A DNA stretch of 40,895 nucleotides from assembly GCA_018716725.1 (NCBI GenBank), contig DVJP01000003.1, positions 1-40,895 on the forward strand. Direction: 5' to 3'. Of the stretch, positions 24,360-32,395 are shown piece after piece. The position numbers and the translations under genes were made by a program. This DNA comes from Candidatus Merdivicinus excrementipullorum. Its GTDB lineage: Bacteria > Bacillota > Clostridia > Oscillospirales > Ruminococcaceae. Below the pieces are notes generated by a model. It saw only the letters and a list, made by a program, of their open reading frames with translations, made no database searches and was not told the origin of the DNA. How positions within the stretch are numbered: the stretch's first letter is position 1; each line of letters opens with the position of its first letter.

Positions 24360-24388
24360 ATTATATAACATTCCAAAAGGAATGTCAA
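24360..24388 (-). promoter_or_regulatory. Perfect consensus promoter with palindromic operator for the GH25 gene
   Basis: On the minus strand -35 TTGACA (24383-24388) and -10 TATAAT (24360-24365) are both consensus, with exactly 17 bases between. A perfect inverted repeat, ACATTCC-AAAA-GGAATGT (24368-24385), lies in the spacer and overlaps the -35. A repressor bound there would block RNA polymerase, so the gene is probably silent until induced. The repressor is not identified. Confidence 0.75.
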
Positions 24389-24396
24389 GTGCGCCA

Positions 24397-24431
24397 AAAA
24401 CGCCCCGTCCAAATCCAGGACGGGGCGTTTT
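24397..24431. terminator. Rho-independent terminator after the second URO-D-family gene
   Basis: AAAACGCCCCGTCC (24397-24410) and GGACGGGGCGTTTT (24418-24431) form a perfect 14-base stem with a seven-base loop, with T-rich ends in both directions. It ends the URO-D gene at 24448 and insulates the lysozyme promoter. Confidence 0.9.
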
Positions 24432-24447
24432 CTAAGCTTACCACAGG

Positions 24448-25689
24448 TCACGGTTTCCAGTACTCTTCAATGCATTCCTTGGCGATCTGCACATAACGCC
24501 GGCCGCGCTCATAATCGCCGAAAATAGTGCCCACTTCCCGCTGGGCCATTTCAAACAGGCAGCCGCTGGCCGCTTCGCAGACGCCTTTGAAATATTCCCG
24601 CAAAGCGTCCTCGTCCAGAGGCCCGGGATTGGTGACAAATTCCGCCCGGGGCTTGCTGTAATAGACCACATTGCTGCCCCGCAGGTATTCGCCCACCTGG
24701 GGTTCGTTGTTGAAGGGAGAAACGGACAGCTTCCGCAGGTTTTTCCATTTGGACAGGTAATCCGGCCAGATAGCGTCCACCCGTTCGCAGCAGCCGTAAG
24801 AGAGCAGGCCGTACCGCTTCACCAGCCTGTCCTGATACGGGTAAACAAATTCTCCGTAGGTTTCCGGCGAAACGGCAGTGGTTTCCTGGGACTCCAAAAA
24901 TCCCCAGCACTGGGTGGTTTTGGCAACGTTTTCCTCCGGAAGCTCGCTGTTGAAGGCAAAGCTCTCCTGCGCCACGGGGCTTACACCGCAGGTTGGCAGG
25001 AGCAGGCCCTCCTTTTCCAGGAAATCGTAGTAATCCTCGTAAAGGCGGGTGGCCATTTCCATGACTTCATGGAGCTTTTCCGGATAGTCGTACATGGAGC
25101 AGTAATAATTTTCCATGCCCATCAGGGATACCAGAGGGTTGGTGATGGCGCCGGACAAGCTCCCCATAGTCATTTTCACAGGGAGGATGTCGCCGAACAG
25201 ATCTTCTGCCACAGCGATGCGCGCCTTGGTCTTTTCCCGGTCCGCGCCGAAGCTGCCGCCCCGCAGCTTGTCAAAATCCTCCGCAAGGTCGTTGACCACC
25301 GGATCAATGTGATAGCCCTGGGAAGGCCCGCTGGACGCCCGGGTAAGATGGGGCTGGATGCCGAAGGGGGACGCCCAGGCGTCCCAATGCACCTCAAAAT
25401 TGGGGGCCAGAGGGGTATCGTCGTCAAACAGTTCCCGGCCAACCAGAGAGCTTAAAAGGGCGTATTCAAAGCCCCGGGCCGTTTCCCCCTCGCACTGGAG
25501 CCTTGGCGTAATAACCTCGTGAGGAAAATTGGAGAAAAGCAGGCGCACGGTGGGGGTTTCCCGGCGCCCATGGGCCAGAGCGTCCCATTTTTTGAGAATT
25601 TCTGCATTTTGGGGAGAATTTGCGTATTCCAGTTTTCTGCGGGCCAGATTTCGCAGGATTTCCCGGTCTTTTTGGCTGATTGCTTCCAT
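24448..25689 (-). CDS. Uroporphyrinogen decarboxylase family protein (second of two)
   Basis: This 413-residue protein is a divergent URO-D-fold member. It has KMTMGSLSGAITNPLVSLMG, EVMEMATRLYEDYYDFLEKE, SPETYGEFVYPYQDRLVKRY and then GLLSYGCCERVDAIWPDYLS, which occupies the place of the HxC zinc site of MtaA-type methyltransferases but with Tyr-Gly-Cys-Cys. It is distinct from the URO-D-like protein at 21319-22482. The N-terminus (REILRNLARRKLEYANSPQN) is typical of the longer Clostridial subgroup. Function is not established; a methyl-transfer or decarboxylase-like role on a sugar- or aromatic-derived substrate is speculation. The ATG at 25689 has GAAGGGATGG upstream and its own promoter. 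Confidence 0.82.
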   Translation of the reverse strand: MEAISQKDREILRNLARRKLEYANSPQNAEILKKWDALAHGRRETPTVRLLFSNFPHEVITPRLQCEGETARGFEYALLSSLVGRELFDDDTPLAPNFEVHWDAWASPFGIQPHLTRASSGPSQGYHIDPVVNDLAEDFDKLRGGSFGADREKTKARIAVAEDLFGDILPVKMTMGSLSGAITNPLVSLMGMENYYCSMYDYPEKLHEVMEMATRLYEDYYDFLEKEGLLLPTCGVSPVAQESFAFNSELPEENVAKTTQCWGFLESQETTAVSPETYGEFVYPYQDRLVKRYGLLSYGCCERVDAIWPDYLSKWKNLRKLSVSPFNNEPQVGEYLRGSNVVYYSKPRAEFVTNPGPLDEDALREYFKGVCEAASGCLFEMAQREVGTIFGDYERGRRYVQIAKECIEEYWKP

Positions 25690-25721
25690 GGCATTCCATC
25701 CCTTCGGGCGAATTTTTTATC

Positions 25722-25750
25722 ATTATAGCATATTTAATTTTTAAAATCAA
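25722..25750 (-). promoter_or_regulatory. Promoter for the second URO-D-family gene
   Basis: On the minus strand, -35 TTGATT (25745-25750) and -10 TATAAT (25722-25727) are 17 bases apart, with TGC before the -10 (extended -10). Confidence 0.7.
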
Positions 25751-26009
25751 GATAGATTTTATTTGGATTTTCCCTGAAGATGGTGGGAAGGAACATAGTA
25801 TTCCTGCTGGAAAATCCCATTGAAATAAAATTTTTCTGAAAATAATCCTGTGGAGGGACTGTCTGGATGCGCCGCTCTGCCAGAGGAATTTCCACCCAGG
25901 CTTCCAATGGGAAGCCCAGCTTATAACGAAGCAATATCCGGATGGACGGCGGCTTCGCATCTTTTCCCCAAAAGCTTCCCGGATAAGATACAAAATTAAT
26001 TGTTGTAAT
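25734..26009 (-). pseudogene. Possible C-terminal gene fragment in the URO-D/kinase gap
   Basis: A minus-strand frame of about 90 codons ends with a stop at 25734 and has coding-like composition (RILLRYKLGFPLEAWVEIPL, then AERRIQTVPPQDYFQKNF). It has no ATG at its beginning and no convincing ribosome binding site. Both of its ends overlap the promoters at 25722-25750 and 26003-26031. It is best read as a decayed 3' remnant. I do not recognise the family. The rest of the 378-base gap holds only those promoters. Confidence 0.3.
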
Positions 26010-26031
26010 TCACAAGGCTTTATGCTAAAAT
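26003..26031 (+). promoter_or_regulatory. Promoter for the two-component system
   Basis: -35 TTGTAA (26003-26008) and -10 TAAAAT (26026-26031) are 17 bases apart, with TGC before the -10. It lies 37 bases before the kinase start. Confidence 0.65.
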
Positions 26032-26067
26032 ACATATAAAATTAAGAAGCGACAAAGGGGACCTCAT

Positions 26068-27843
26068 ATGAAACATGCAAAACCAAGCTGGAGGGAGTCT
26101 GTTTATATTAAACTTCTCTCCATTTTCCTCATGATTATGACTCCGCTCCTGTTTCTATATGCCAGCACCTATACTTGGAGCAGCCGGATCATTTCCCGGG
26201 AAATATCCGGTTCTATCCAGAGCCAGCTCTCCTACTACATAACCCAGCTGGACCAAAATTTCCAGCAGATTCTTTCCCTTGGAACTGACTTGCTGCAGGA
26301 CGACGACCTAATCATGCTTTCCTTTTTGACAGAATGGCAAGGGAATTATGACCGGAGCCAAGCCATTCTGCGCTTGGGAAAACGGCTTACTGCTATCAAA
26401 AACAGCTCTCCTTATATACAGGACGTCCGCGCGCATATTCCAGAACTGGATTGGGCAATTCACGCCGACGGACATCTGGCAGGGAATTATACCGGGCTGG
26501 ACCCAGACGCTATGCGGGAGCTTGCCGGGCGGTCGCCCTCCCTCTCTTCTTTTTTATCCGTCTATCAGAACGAACTGGTTATGGTCATTCCCTCTAATGA
26601 AAAAAGGACGGATGGGATGCCGTATTTCCTGGTAGAAATTTGCTTTTCCATGCAGCAGATTTTTGACTCTTTTTTGGAATCAAGCAGTCACCCGGACGCG
26701 CCTACCTGCATGGAATTTGAAAAAGACGGGCAGCTATATTTAAACGAGGCCGCCTCCATGGACCAATTCTCTGGTGAAACCCTCGGTTCTATCCTGCAAA
26801 GCCAGATGACGGCAGACAGCCCGGACTCGGATGAATTCCTAGTCTGCGTGAAAAGTTCCCAGGTCAGCGGGCTGCGGATCATGCAGATGGTGCCCGGTTC
26901 CGAAGTATTCGGCTCTCTTTCCATTATGCGGATTTTAAACCTTTGCTTCCAGTTTTTTCTGGTGGCGACCGTAGCGATTTTCCTATACGCCTCCTACCAT
27001 TTGATTAAAAAGCCCCTGACCGGGCTGACAGACGCTTTCCGGGAAATCGAAAAGGGAAATTTTGAAGTGGAAATCAAAGCGCCCATGAAAAACGAGTTCG
27101 GTTACTTGTACAGCAACTTCAACCAAATGGCCCGCAGCCTGCAAAACCTGATTGATAAGGTGTATAGCCAGCAGATTTTGATCCAGCGGGCGGAGCTAAA
27201 ACAGCTGCAGTCTCAGATTAACCCCCATTTTTTATTCAACAGCTACTTCCTGCTGCACCGCCTGATTAAAAGCAGGAATTTTGAACGGGCTGTGGAAATC
27301 TCCAAAAACATGGGCACTTATTTCCAGTTTATTACCCGGAACGCTTCGGATACGGTATCCCTGCTGCGGGAATATGAACACGCCGAAATATACGCCGACA
27401 TCCAGTCTCTGCGCTTTGAAGGCCGGATAGCGGTGGAAGTGGAACCCTTGCCTTTGTGCTGCCAGAGTATCATGGTGCCCCGGCTGATTATACAGCCCAT
27501 TATCGAAAACGCCTTTGCCCATAGCCTGGAGAATAAGCAGGAGGGAGGGCTGCTCCGGGTTGGCGTCCGGCATCAGCCCGGGGATCTGATCATTGCCGTA
27601 GAGGACAACGGGGACCATACAACCGACCAGCTGATTCAAAATTTGCAGCGGCAGATTGCGGCGGGAAGCGCCCGCCGGGAAACAACCGCCCTTATCAATA
27701 TCCACCTGCGTTTAAAGCTGATGTTTGGGCCGGAAAGCGGGCTGACTGTCCAGCGTTCCAGCCTGGGAGGGCTGAAAGTCGAAATTCACATTGCAAAAAA
27801 GGAGGAAACAGAGCAAAATGTACCGGCTGCTGATTGTAGATGA
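26068..27843 (+). CDS. Sensor histidine kinase (YesM-like, LytS-type HisKA family)
   Basis: This 591-residue membrane kinase senses an extracellular signal and phosphorylates the partner regulator. TM1 is at about 14-34, an extracellular sensor domain at about 35-283, TM2 at about 288-311, a HAMP domain at about 310-365, and the kinase core after it. The phosphorylation site is His387 in SQINPHFLFNSYFLLHRLI. The ATP-binding domain has the N-box PRLIIQPIIENAFAHSLENK and the G1 motif VEDNGDHTT. This layout matches the YesM group that control carbohydrate ABC transporters with a downstream YesN-type regulator. It overlaps the next gene by 26 bases, so the pair is coupled. The extracellular ligand is unknown, but probably a sugar or the nearby binding protein. 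Confidence 0.95.
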   Translation: MKHAKPSWRESVYIKLLSIFLMIMTPLLFLYASTYTWSSRIISREISGSIQSQLSYYITQLDQNFQQILSLGTDLLQDDDLIMLSFLTEWQGNYDRSQAILRLGKRLTAIKNSSPYIQDVRAHIPELDWAIHADGHLAGNYTGLDPDAMRELAGRSPSLSSFLSVYQNELVMVIPSNEKRTDGMPYFLVEICFSMQQIFDSFLESSSHPDAPTCMEFEKDGQLYLNEAASMDQFSGETLGSILQSQMTADSPDSDEFLVCVKSSQVSGLRIMQMVPGSEVFGSLSIMRILNLCFQFFLVATVAIFLYASYHLIKKPLTGLTDAFREIEKGNFEVEIKAPMKNEFGYLYSNFNQMARSLQNLIDKVYSQQILIQRAELKQLQSQINPHFLFNSYFLLHRLIKSRNFERAVEISKNMGTYFQFITRNASDTVSLLREYEHAEIYADIQSLRFEGRIAVEVEPLPLCCQSIMVPRLIIQPIIENAFAHSLENKQEGGLLRVGVRHQPGDLIIAVEDNGDHTTDQLIQNLQRQIAAGSARRETTALINIHLRLKLMFGPESGLTVQRSSLGGLKVEIHIAKKEETEQNVPAADCR

Positions 27844-29434
27844 CGAACATCATATTGTGGACTGGCTCTACGAGCTGTTCCAAGAAAACAATGAGATGGA
27901 ACTGGATATTTTTAAAGCGTACACAGCCAAGAGCGCTTTAAGGATTTTGGAGCGCCAGCGGATTGACGTAGTGCTTTCCGACATCCGGATGCCCGGCATG
28001 GACGGGTTTGAGCTGGCGGATGTGATTTTAAAAAACTGGCCGGGCAGCCAAGTGATCTTTTTAACGGGATACGACGAGTTCGATTATGTGTACCGGGCCA
28101 ACCAGATGGGCGATATCCGGTACCTGCTCAAAACGGAGGAGGACGACGTGATTCTCCAAGCTGTCCGCAGCGCAGTGGAGCGCGTCGAAGAAAAGCTGCG
28201 GGAAAAATCTACCCTGCAGCAGGCCATCGGACAGCAGCAGGCAGTCAGCCAGCTGCTTTTAAACCAGGAAATCTGCCGCTATCTTCATTCCCTGGCCGCC
28301 AACCCCGGGGCAAAATATCCATTCCCCTCAGAATTGGAAAGTCTGTTTCAAGGCCCTATCACCCTGCTTCTGGGGGATGTTCGGAATCCTCCGGACGAGG
28401 AAGACTTGGCCAAAACCGGAGAATGCCTAATCCAGCTTCAAAAGCTCAGCGGCCAGTTCCTGTCCGCCCGGAATATGTGTCGGGCGCTGCACTGGGAGGG
28501 CAGTTACTTTCTCTGGCTCATACAGCCTCTGGAAGGCACGGAATCCTCGTACCTTTCCATACGCGAGGCCCTGGAAACCTTTGCTTTCGTCTGCCGGGAA
28601 TCCATGGGGTTGGATATCTTTTTTATCCTCCTTCAGGAAATGGTGTCCGGCAGCCAGATTGAGTCGGCCGTCCAAGGAATGATTATCGCGGCCCAGGAAC
28701 GCCGGGATGCCGGCGCGTCTGTTTATGTCCTGAACGAACAGGAAGAACGCTCGTCAACTGAATACCATTACGCCCACTTTCCGGAACACGAGCTGAAAAA
28801 ACGTGCCACGCAGCTCAGCACAGATATGGAGCAAGGGAATGAGGACGCTTTTTGGAAAAACTTCCAGGCACTGGAAAAATCCTTCCAGCCCATTGCCAGC
28901 CTTCAGTTCCTTCCAGCCATTGAACTTTATAAAAATATCGCACTGGGATTTTTAAACTATGTCAACCGCCATTTTGACGCCGGCATGATGCGGGACATAA
29001 AGAGCGCGGCCCACTGGGGGGAGCTGACCGCCTTTTCCAGCTGGACGGAAGCCATAGAATATCTCCGGAATATTGCCTCCAGGATATTTGCCGTCCAGAA
29101 AAAACTGGAAGAGGATTCCGAAAGCAATCTGATCTCCAGCATCAAACACTATATCCAAAACAATATCAACGGGGAGCTGAGCCTGCTGCGGATCTCTGAA
29201 TCCGTCAATTATAACCCTTCCTATGTCTCCCGGAAATTCCGTCAGGCAACAGGGATGACGCTGTTTGACTACATTACCCGGGTGCGGATCAGCCGCGCCA
29301 AGGAACTGCTGCGCTCCACAGACGAACCGGTTCAAAAAATTGCAGCGCGGGTAGGGTTTGACTCTTCCCAATATTTTTCTACCGTTTTCAAGAAAAACGT
29401 AGGGATTTCGCCCAATGAATTTCGAGGGCGGTAA
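27818..29434 (+). CDS. Response regulator with AraC-type DNA-binding domain (YesN-like)
   Basis: This 538-residue regulator has a receiver domain (1-120) with the acidic DDE pocket at 8-10, the phosphorylation Asp55 in VVLSDIRMPGMDG, and LTGYDEFDY, then a long linker domain (about 130-430). A C-terminal AraC DNA-binding domain (about 440-538) has LSLLRISESVNYNPSYVSRK and KIAARVGFDSSQYFSTVFKK with YFS, ending GISPNEFRGR. A TTG nine codons upstream is in frame, but the ATG at 27818 has AAGGAGG. It should activate the transport/GH31 operon that follows, probably through the repeats at 29596-29630. A terminator at 29540-29567 separates it from that operon. Confidence 0.95.
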   Translation: MYRLLIVDDEHHIVDWLYELFQENNEMELDIFKAYTAKSALRILERQRIDVVLSDIRMPGMDGFELADVILKNWPGSQVIFLTGYDEFDYVYRANQMGDIRYLLKTEEDDVILQAVRSAVERVEEKLREKSTLQQAIGQQQAVSQLLLNQEICRYLHSLAANPGAKYPFPSELESLFQGPITLLLGDVRNPPDEEDLAKTGECLIQLQKLSGQFLSARNMCRALHWEGSYFLWLIQPLEGTESSYLSIREALETFAFVCRESMGLDIFFILLQEMVSGSQIESAVQGMIIAAQERRDAGASVYVLNEQEERSSTEYHYAHFPEHELKKRATQLSTDMEQGNEDAFWKNFQALEKSFQPIASLQFLPAIELYKNIALGFLNYVNRHFDAGMMRDIKSAAHWGELTAFSSWTEAIEYLRNIASRIFAVQKKLEEDSESNLISSIKHYIQNNINGELSLLRISESVNYNPSYVSRKFRQATGMTLFDYITRVRISRAKELLRSTDEPVQKIAARVGFDSSQYFSTVFKKNVGISPNEFRGR

Positions 29435-29525
29435 GGTTTTGGACTCTCGGAAAACCATGTACACCGTACAGGCTTCCATCACCCCTGCCGAATTTGAAAA
29501 GCTGGTCCAAACGCTGAAAATCTGA
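29415..29525 (+). CDS. Short open frame overlapping the end of the response regulator (doubtful)
   Basis: A 36-codon frame starts at an ATG inside the last codons of the regulator gene, in another frame, and ends just before the terminator. Its second half (MYTVQASITPAEFEKLVQTL) has protein-like composition. There is no clear ribosome binding site, so coupling to the upstream stop would be needed. It could be a tiny gene, or a relic of a once longer coding region. Confidence 0.25.
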   Translation: MNFEGGKVLDSRKTMYTVQASITPAEFEKLVQTLKI

Positions 29526-29539
29526 AGGAAAAACCTTGC

Positions 29540-29567
29540 GGGAAGCTGTCTGAAGCTTCCCTTTTTT
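29540..29567 (+). terminator. Rho-independent terminator after the two-component system
   Basis: GGGAAGCT (29540-29547) pairs with AGCTTCCC (29554-29561), with a six-base loop, followed by TTTTTT. Confidence 0.9.
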
Positions 29568-29595
29568 ATTGGAACCGCCAGGAAGTCAATAAATT

Positions 29596-29647
29596 ATACA
29601 AATGTCAAAAACTTAAAATATACAAACGTGTTGAAATGATATATAAT
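29596..29647 (+). promoter_or_regulatory. Regulated promoter with direct repeats, probable response-regulator binding site
   Basis: TATACAAATGT (29596-29606) and TATACAAACGT (29620-29630) match at 10 of 11 positions and lie 24 bases apart. A consensus -10 TATAAT follows at 29642-29647, but the -35 position is a poor match. A poor -35 with repeats directly upstream fits an activator such as the YesN-like regulator encoded just before. Confidence 0.55.
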
Positions 29648-29698
29648 AAAACCAACAAAAATAGTTCCCTAATAAAAGATAATGTGGAGGAATTGTAA

Positions 29699-31378
29699 AT
29701 GAGAAAGAAACAATCTATTTCCCGTTTATTGGCTGTACTCTTGGCCGCTTCCATGGCTGCCACGGTTGCATCCTGCGGCCAGGAAGAGGCTTCCCAGCCT
29801 GCTGAAGCTGAAAGCAGCTCTGCGGAAACCAGCGCTGACGCAGGTTCCGAAGCTGCCGCTGAGGAAGGCCCCTGGTACAAGTATCCGGAAACTGTTACCC
29901 TGACCCGTGCGCAGGAAACAATTAACGCCACCCAGTGGCCGGAGGGCGACAACGAGGAAAGCAACGTTTGGACCCGGGCCGCCAAAGATCAGTTCAATAT
30001 TGACCTGCAAAACTACTGGGCAACCGATACCTCCCAGTACCATGAAAAGATCAACATCAGCATCGCTTCCCAGGACCTGCCCGACGTGTTTACTGTCGAC
30101 AGCAACCAGTTTGCCCAGGTAGTAGAGGCCGGCATGGTTCAGCCCTTGGATGAAGCGTACGAGAAAAACGCCTCCGACCTGCTCAAGCAGATTATGGAAG
30201 CGGATCCGGTAGGCTTCGATTCCGGTAGAGTAGACGGACAGCTTATGGCTCTTTCCAAACAGCACTTCGGAACCATCAGCACCTTAAACTGCGTCTGGAT
30301 CCGGGACGACTGGCTGCAAAATCTGGGCCTGAGCGCACCCACCACCATGGACGAGCTGGTAAACATCTGTGAGAAATTCACCACCGAGGACCCGGATGGA
30401 AACGGCGTGGACGATACATACGGCCTGGCAGTGGATAAATCTATAAACTCCCTGCTCCAGCTGGCGCCTGCTTACCACGCGAACCCCGGCATGTGGATTC
30501 GGAACGCGGAAGGCCAGATTGAATACGGTTCTATCCAGCCGGAAATGAAAACGGCCTTGGCTGCTTTCCAGGATTGGTACAGCAGAGGTATTATCAGCAC
30601 GGAATTCGGCATTAAAGACGGCGCAAAGATCAGCGAAGATATTGTATCCGGCAAAGTCGGCGTGCATATTACCGTCAGTTCCTTCGGATACAGCCCCGGA
30701 ACTGACGTTGTCAAACGTAATGGCGCAGAGGCAGTTTTCTATCCTTACGCAATCCCCTCCTCTGACGATGAACCGGCTATGCTTAACGCCCCCTGGCCTG
30801 TCAGCCGGTACATGGTAGTCAGCAAAGACTGCGAACATCCGGAAGCTGCTATCCGCATGGTAAACCTCTATGTCCATGAAATGAATGAAAGCTTGGGCGA
30901 AGAATACGATTCCTTCGCCAAGAATGAAGTCAAATGGGGCGCTACTCCCTTTGATGTCAACAACCCCGACGCCGACTATGCCCAGGCTGTGGCCATTATC
31001 GACGCCATTGAAACCGGCGACGACAGCAAGCTGCTGCCTGACCAGCTTGGCAAATACCAGTATGTTGTGAAATGGCGCGATGAAAAAGACCCGGATTCCG
31101 TCGGCTATTGGACCCAGGTAGGCCCCGGAGGCGCATATGAAGTCCTGAAGCCCTTCGTAGATAACAAACAGTATGTTCTGACCGAATTCCGCGGCGTTTC
31201 TACCCCCACTATGGTGGATAAGCAGTCCTCCCTCGACACGCTGGAAACTGAAGCCTTTACAAAAATTGTAATGGGTGAAGAATCCCTGGATAGCTTTGAC
31301 ACCTTTGTAGAAAATTGGAAGGCGCTGGGCGGCGACGATATCACCAAAGAAATGAACGAAGCGTACCCTGCTGAATAA
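29699..31378 (+). CDS. Carbohydrate ABC transporter substrate-binding lipoprotein (LplA-like)
   Basis: This 559-residue lipoprotein captures an oligosaccharide at the cell surface. The signal peptide has the lipobox VASC with Cys26, then a Ala/Glu/Ser-rich linker to about residue 60. The mature part has the SBP family 1 features: KINISIASQDLPDVFTVDSN, AYEKNASDLLKQIMEADPVG, IRDDWLQNLGLSAPTTMDEL and DPDGNGVDDTYGLAVD. This is the large (about 550-residue) LplA-type subfamily found with LplB/LplC permeases. GGAGG lies before the ATG. It is the first gene of the transport operon; a hairpin follows before the permease genes. Confidence 0.95.
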   Translation: MRKKQSISRLLAVLLAASMAATVASCGQEEASQPAEAESSSAETSADAGSEAAAEEGPWYKYPETVTLTRAQETINATQWPEGDNEESNVWTRAAKDQFNIDLQNYWATDTSQYHEKINISIASQDLPDVFTVDSNQFAQVVEAGMVQPLDEAYEKNASDLLKQIMEADPVGFDSGRVDGQLMALSKQHFGTISTLNCVWIRDDWLQNLGLSAPTTMDELVNICEKFTTEDPDGNGVDDTYGLAVDKSINSLLQLAPAYHANPGMWIRNAEGQIEYGSIQPEMKTALAAFQDWYSRGIISTEFGIKDGAKISEDIVSGKVGVHITVSSFGYSPGTDVVKRNGAEAVFYPYAIPSSDDEPAMLNAPWPVSRYMVVSKDCEHPEAAIRMVNLYVHEMNESLGEEYDSFAKNEVKWGATPFDVNNPDADYAQAVAIIDAIETGDDSKLLPDQLGKYQYVVKWRDEKDPDSVGYWTQVGPGGAYEVLKPFVDNKQYVLTEFRGVSTPTMVDKQSSLDTLETEAFTKIVMGEESLDSFDTFVENWKALGGDDITKEMNEAYPAE

Positions 31379-31398
31379 CCAATATCGCGATATGTGAT

Positions 31399-31430
31399 GC
31401 CGGAGGTCGTTTTTTCCTCCGGCAATATTT
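31399..31430 (+). terminator. Hairpin between binding-protein and permease genes (partial terminator)
   Basis: GCCGGAGG (31399-31406) and CCTCCGGC (31416-31423) form an 8-base stem followed by AATATTTTTC. In the middle of the operon it probably acts as an attenuator, favouring binding protein over permease. Confidence 0.65.
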
Positions 31431-31460
31431 TTCAGCGCGAACGGACAAGGAGGTTTCTTT

Positions 31461-32372
31461 ATGAAATTAAAACACCGCTGGACCAAAGGGGAACTGCTGG
31501 CACAGCTGCCTCTTCACGTAATGCTGATTCCAGGCATTATTGTGACGCTGATTTTCTGTTATGTGCCTTTATACGGACTGGTTATTGCATTCCAGGACTA
31601 CAACCCGGCTACCATGTTCCATTCCCCCTGGGTGGGCTTTGAAAATTTCCGGTATGTTTTCCAGCTGCCGGGTTTTGTTCAGACAATCTGGAATACGTTC
31701 TTCATTGCCGTCTGCAAAATTATTGGGGGATTAATTTTCCCCATTACCTTCTCCCTATTGTTAAATGAAATTGGAAACGGGAAGTTTAAACGCTTTTTCC
31801 AAACCCTTATTTACCTGCCCAACTTCCTTTCCTGGGTTATTGTAGCGGGCTTGCTCATAGACATTCTGTCAACGGATGGTATTTTAAACGAGTTTTTAGG
31901 CTTTTTTGGCGTTGACCCCATCTTTTTCCTGGGCGACACCTTCTGGTTCCCCATCGTTATGGTTGCTTCCGATGTATGGAAAAGCTTCGGCTTCGGAACA
32001 GTTGTATACTTAGCCTCCCTGACCAGCATTGACCCCACCTTATACGAAGTGGCGACTGTGGACGGCGCCGGCCGCTGGAAACAAACAATCCACATTACCC
32101 TCCCCGGCATGCTCCCCATCATTGTCCTGATGACCGTTTTAAGCCTGGGCAATGTGCTGAATGCTGGTTTTGACCAGATCTTCAACCTGTACAGCCCCAT
32201 TGTTTACGACACCGGAGATATCATTGACACCTTTGTTTACCGCCTTGGTATCGAACAGGCGCAGTATTCCGCCGCAACTGCCGTTGGAATCTTTAAGTCC
32301 GCCATTTCGCTGGTCCTGATCTCCCTGTCCTATTTCCTGGCAGACAGGCTGGCAGGATACCGGATCTTCTGA
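31461..32372 (+). CDS. Sugar ABC transporter permease (LplB-like)
   Basis: This 303-residue permease has about six helices. The N-terminus LHVMLIPGIIVTLIFCYVPL and YGLVIAFQDYNPATMF is the signature of the LplB group. The ATPase-contact EAA loop is EVATVDGAGRWKQTIHI. The C-terminal part has LYSPIVYDTGDIIDTFVYRL, also typical. AAGGAGG precedes the ATG. It forms a heterodimer with the next product. No ATPase gene is in the operon; a shared MsmX-like ATPase elsewhere would be needed, as known for related systems. Confidence 0.95.
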   Translation: MKLKHRWTKGELLAQLPLHVMLIPGIIVTLIFCYVPLYGLVIAFQDYNPATMFHSPWVGFENFRYVFQLPGFVQTIWNTFFIAVCKIIGGLIFPITFSLLLNEIGNGKFKRFFQTLIYLPNFLSWVIVAGLLIDILSTDGILNEFLGFFGVDPIFFLGDTFWFPIVMVASDVWKSFGFGTVVYLASLTSIDPTLYEVATVDGAGRWKQTIHITLPGMLPIIVLMTVLSLGNVLNAGFDQIFNLYSPIVYDTGDIIDTFVYRLGIEQAQYSAATAVGIFKSAISLVLISLSYFLADRLAGYRIF

Positions 32373-32395
32373 GATATCCTGAAGGAGGTTTTCAT

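Noticed and set aside
29632-29647. TTGAAA (29632-29637) as -35 for the TATAAT at 29642
   Set aside because: Only four bases separate them; not a workable promoter spacing.
30284-31486. Minus-strand frame of 400 codons opposite the sugar-binding lipoprotein
   Set aside because: Antisense shadow; the plus-strand gene has signal peptide, lipobox and family motifs.
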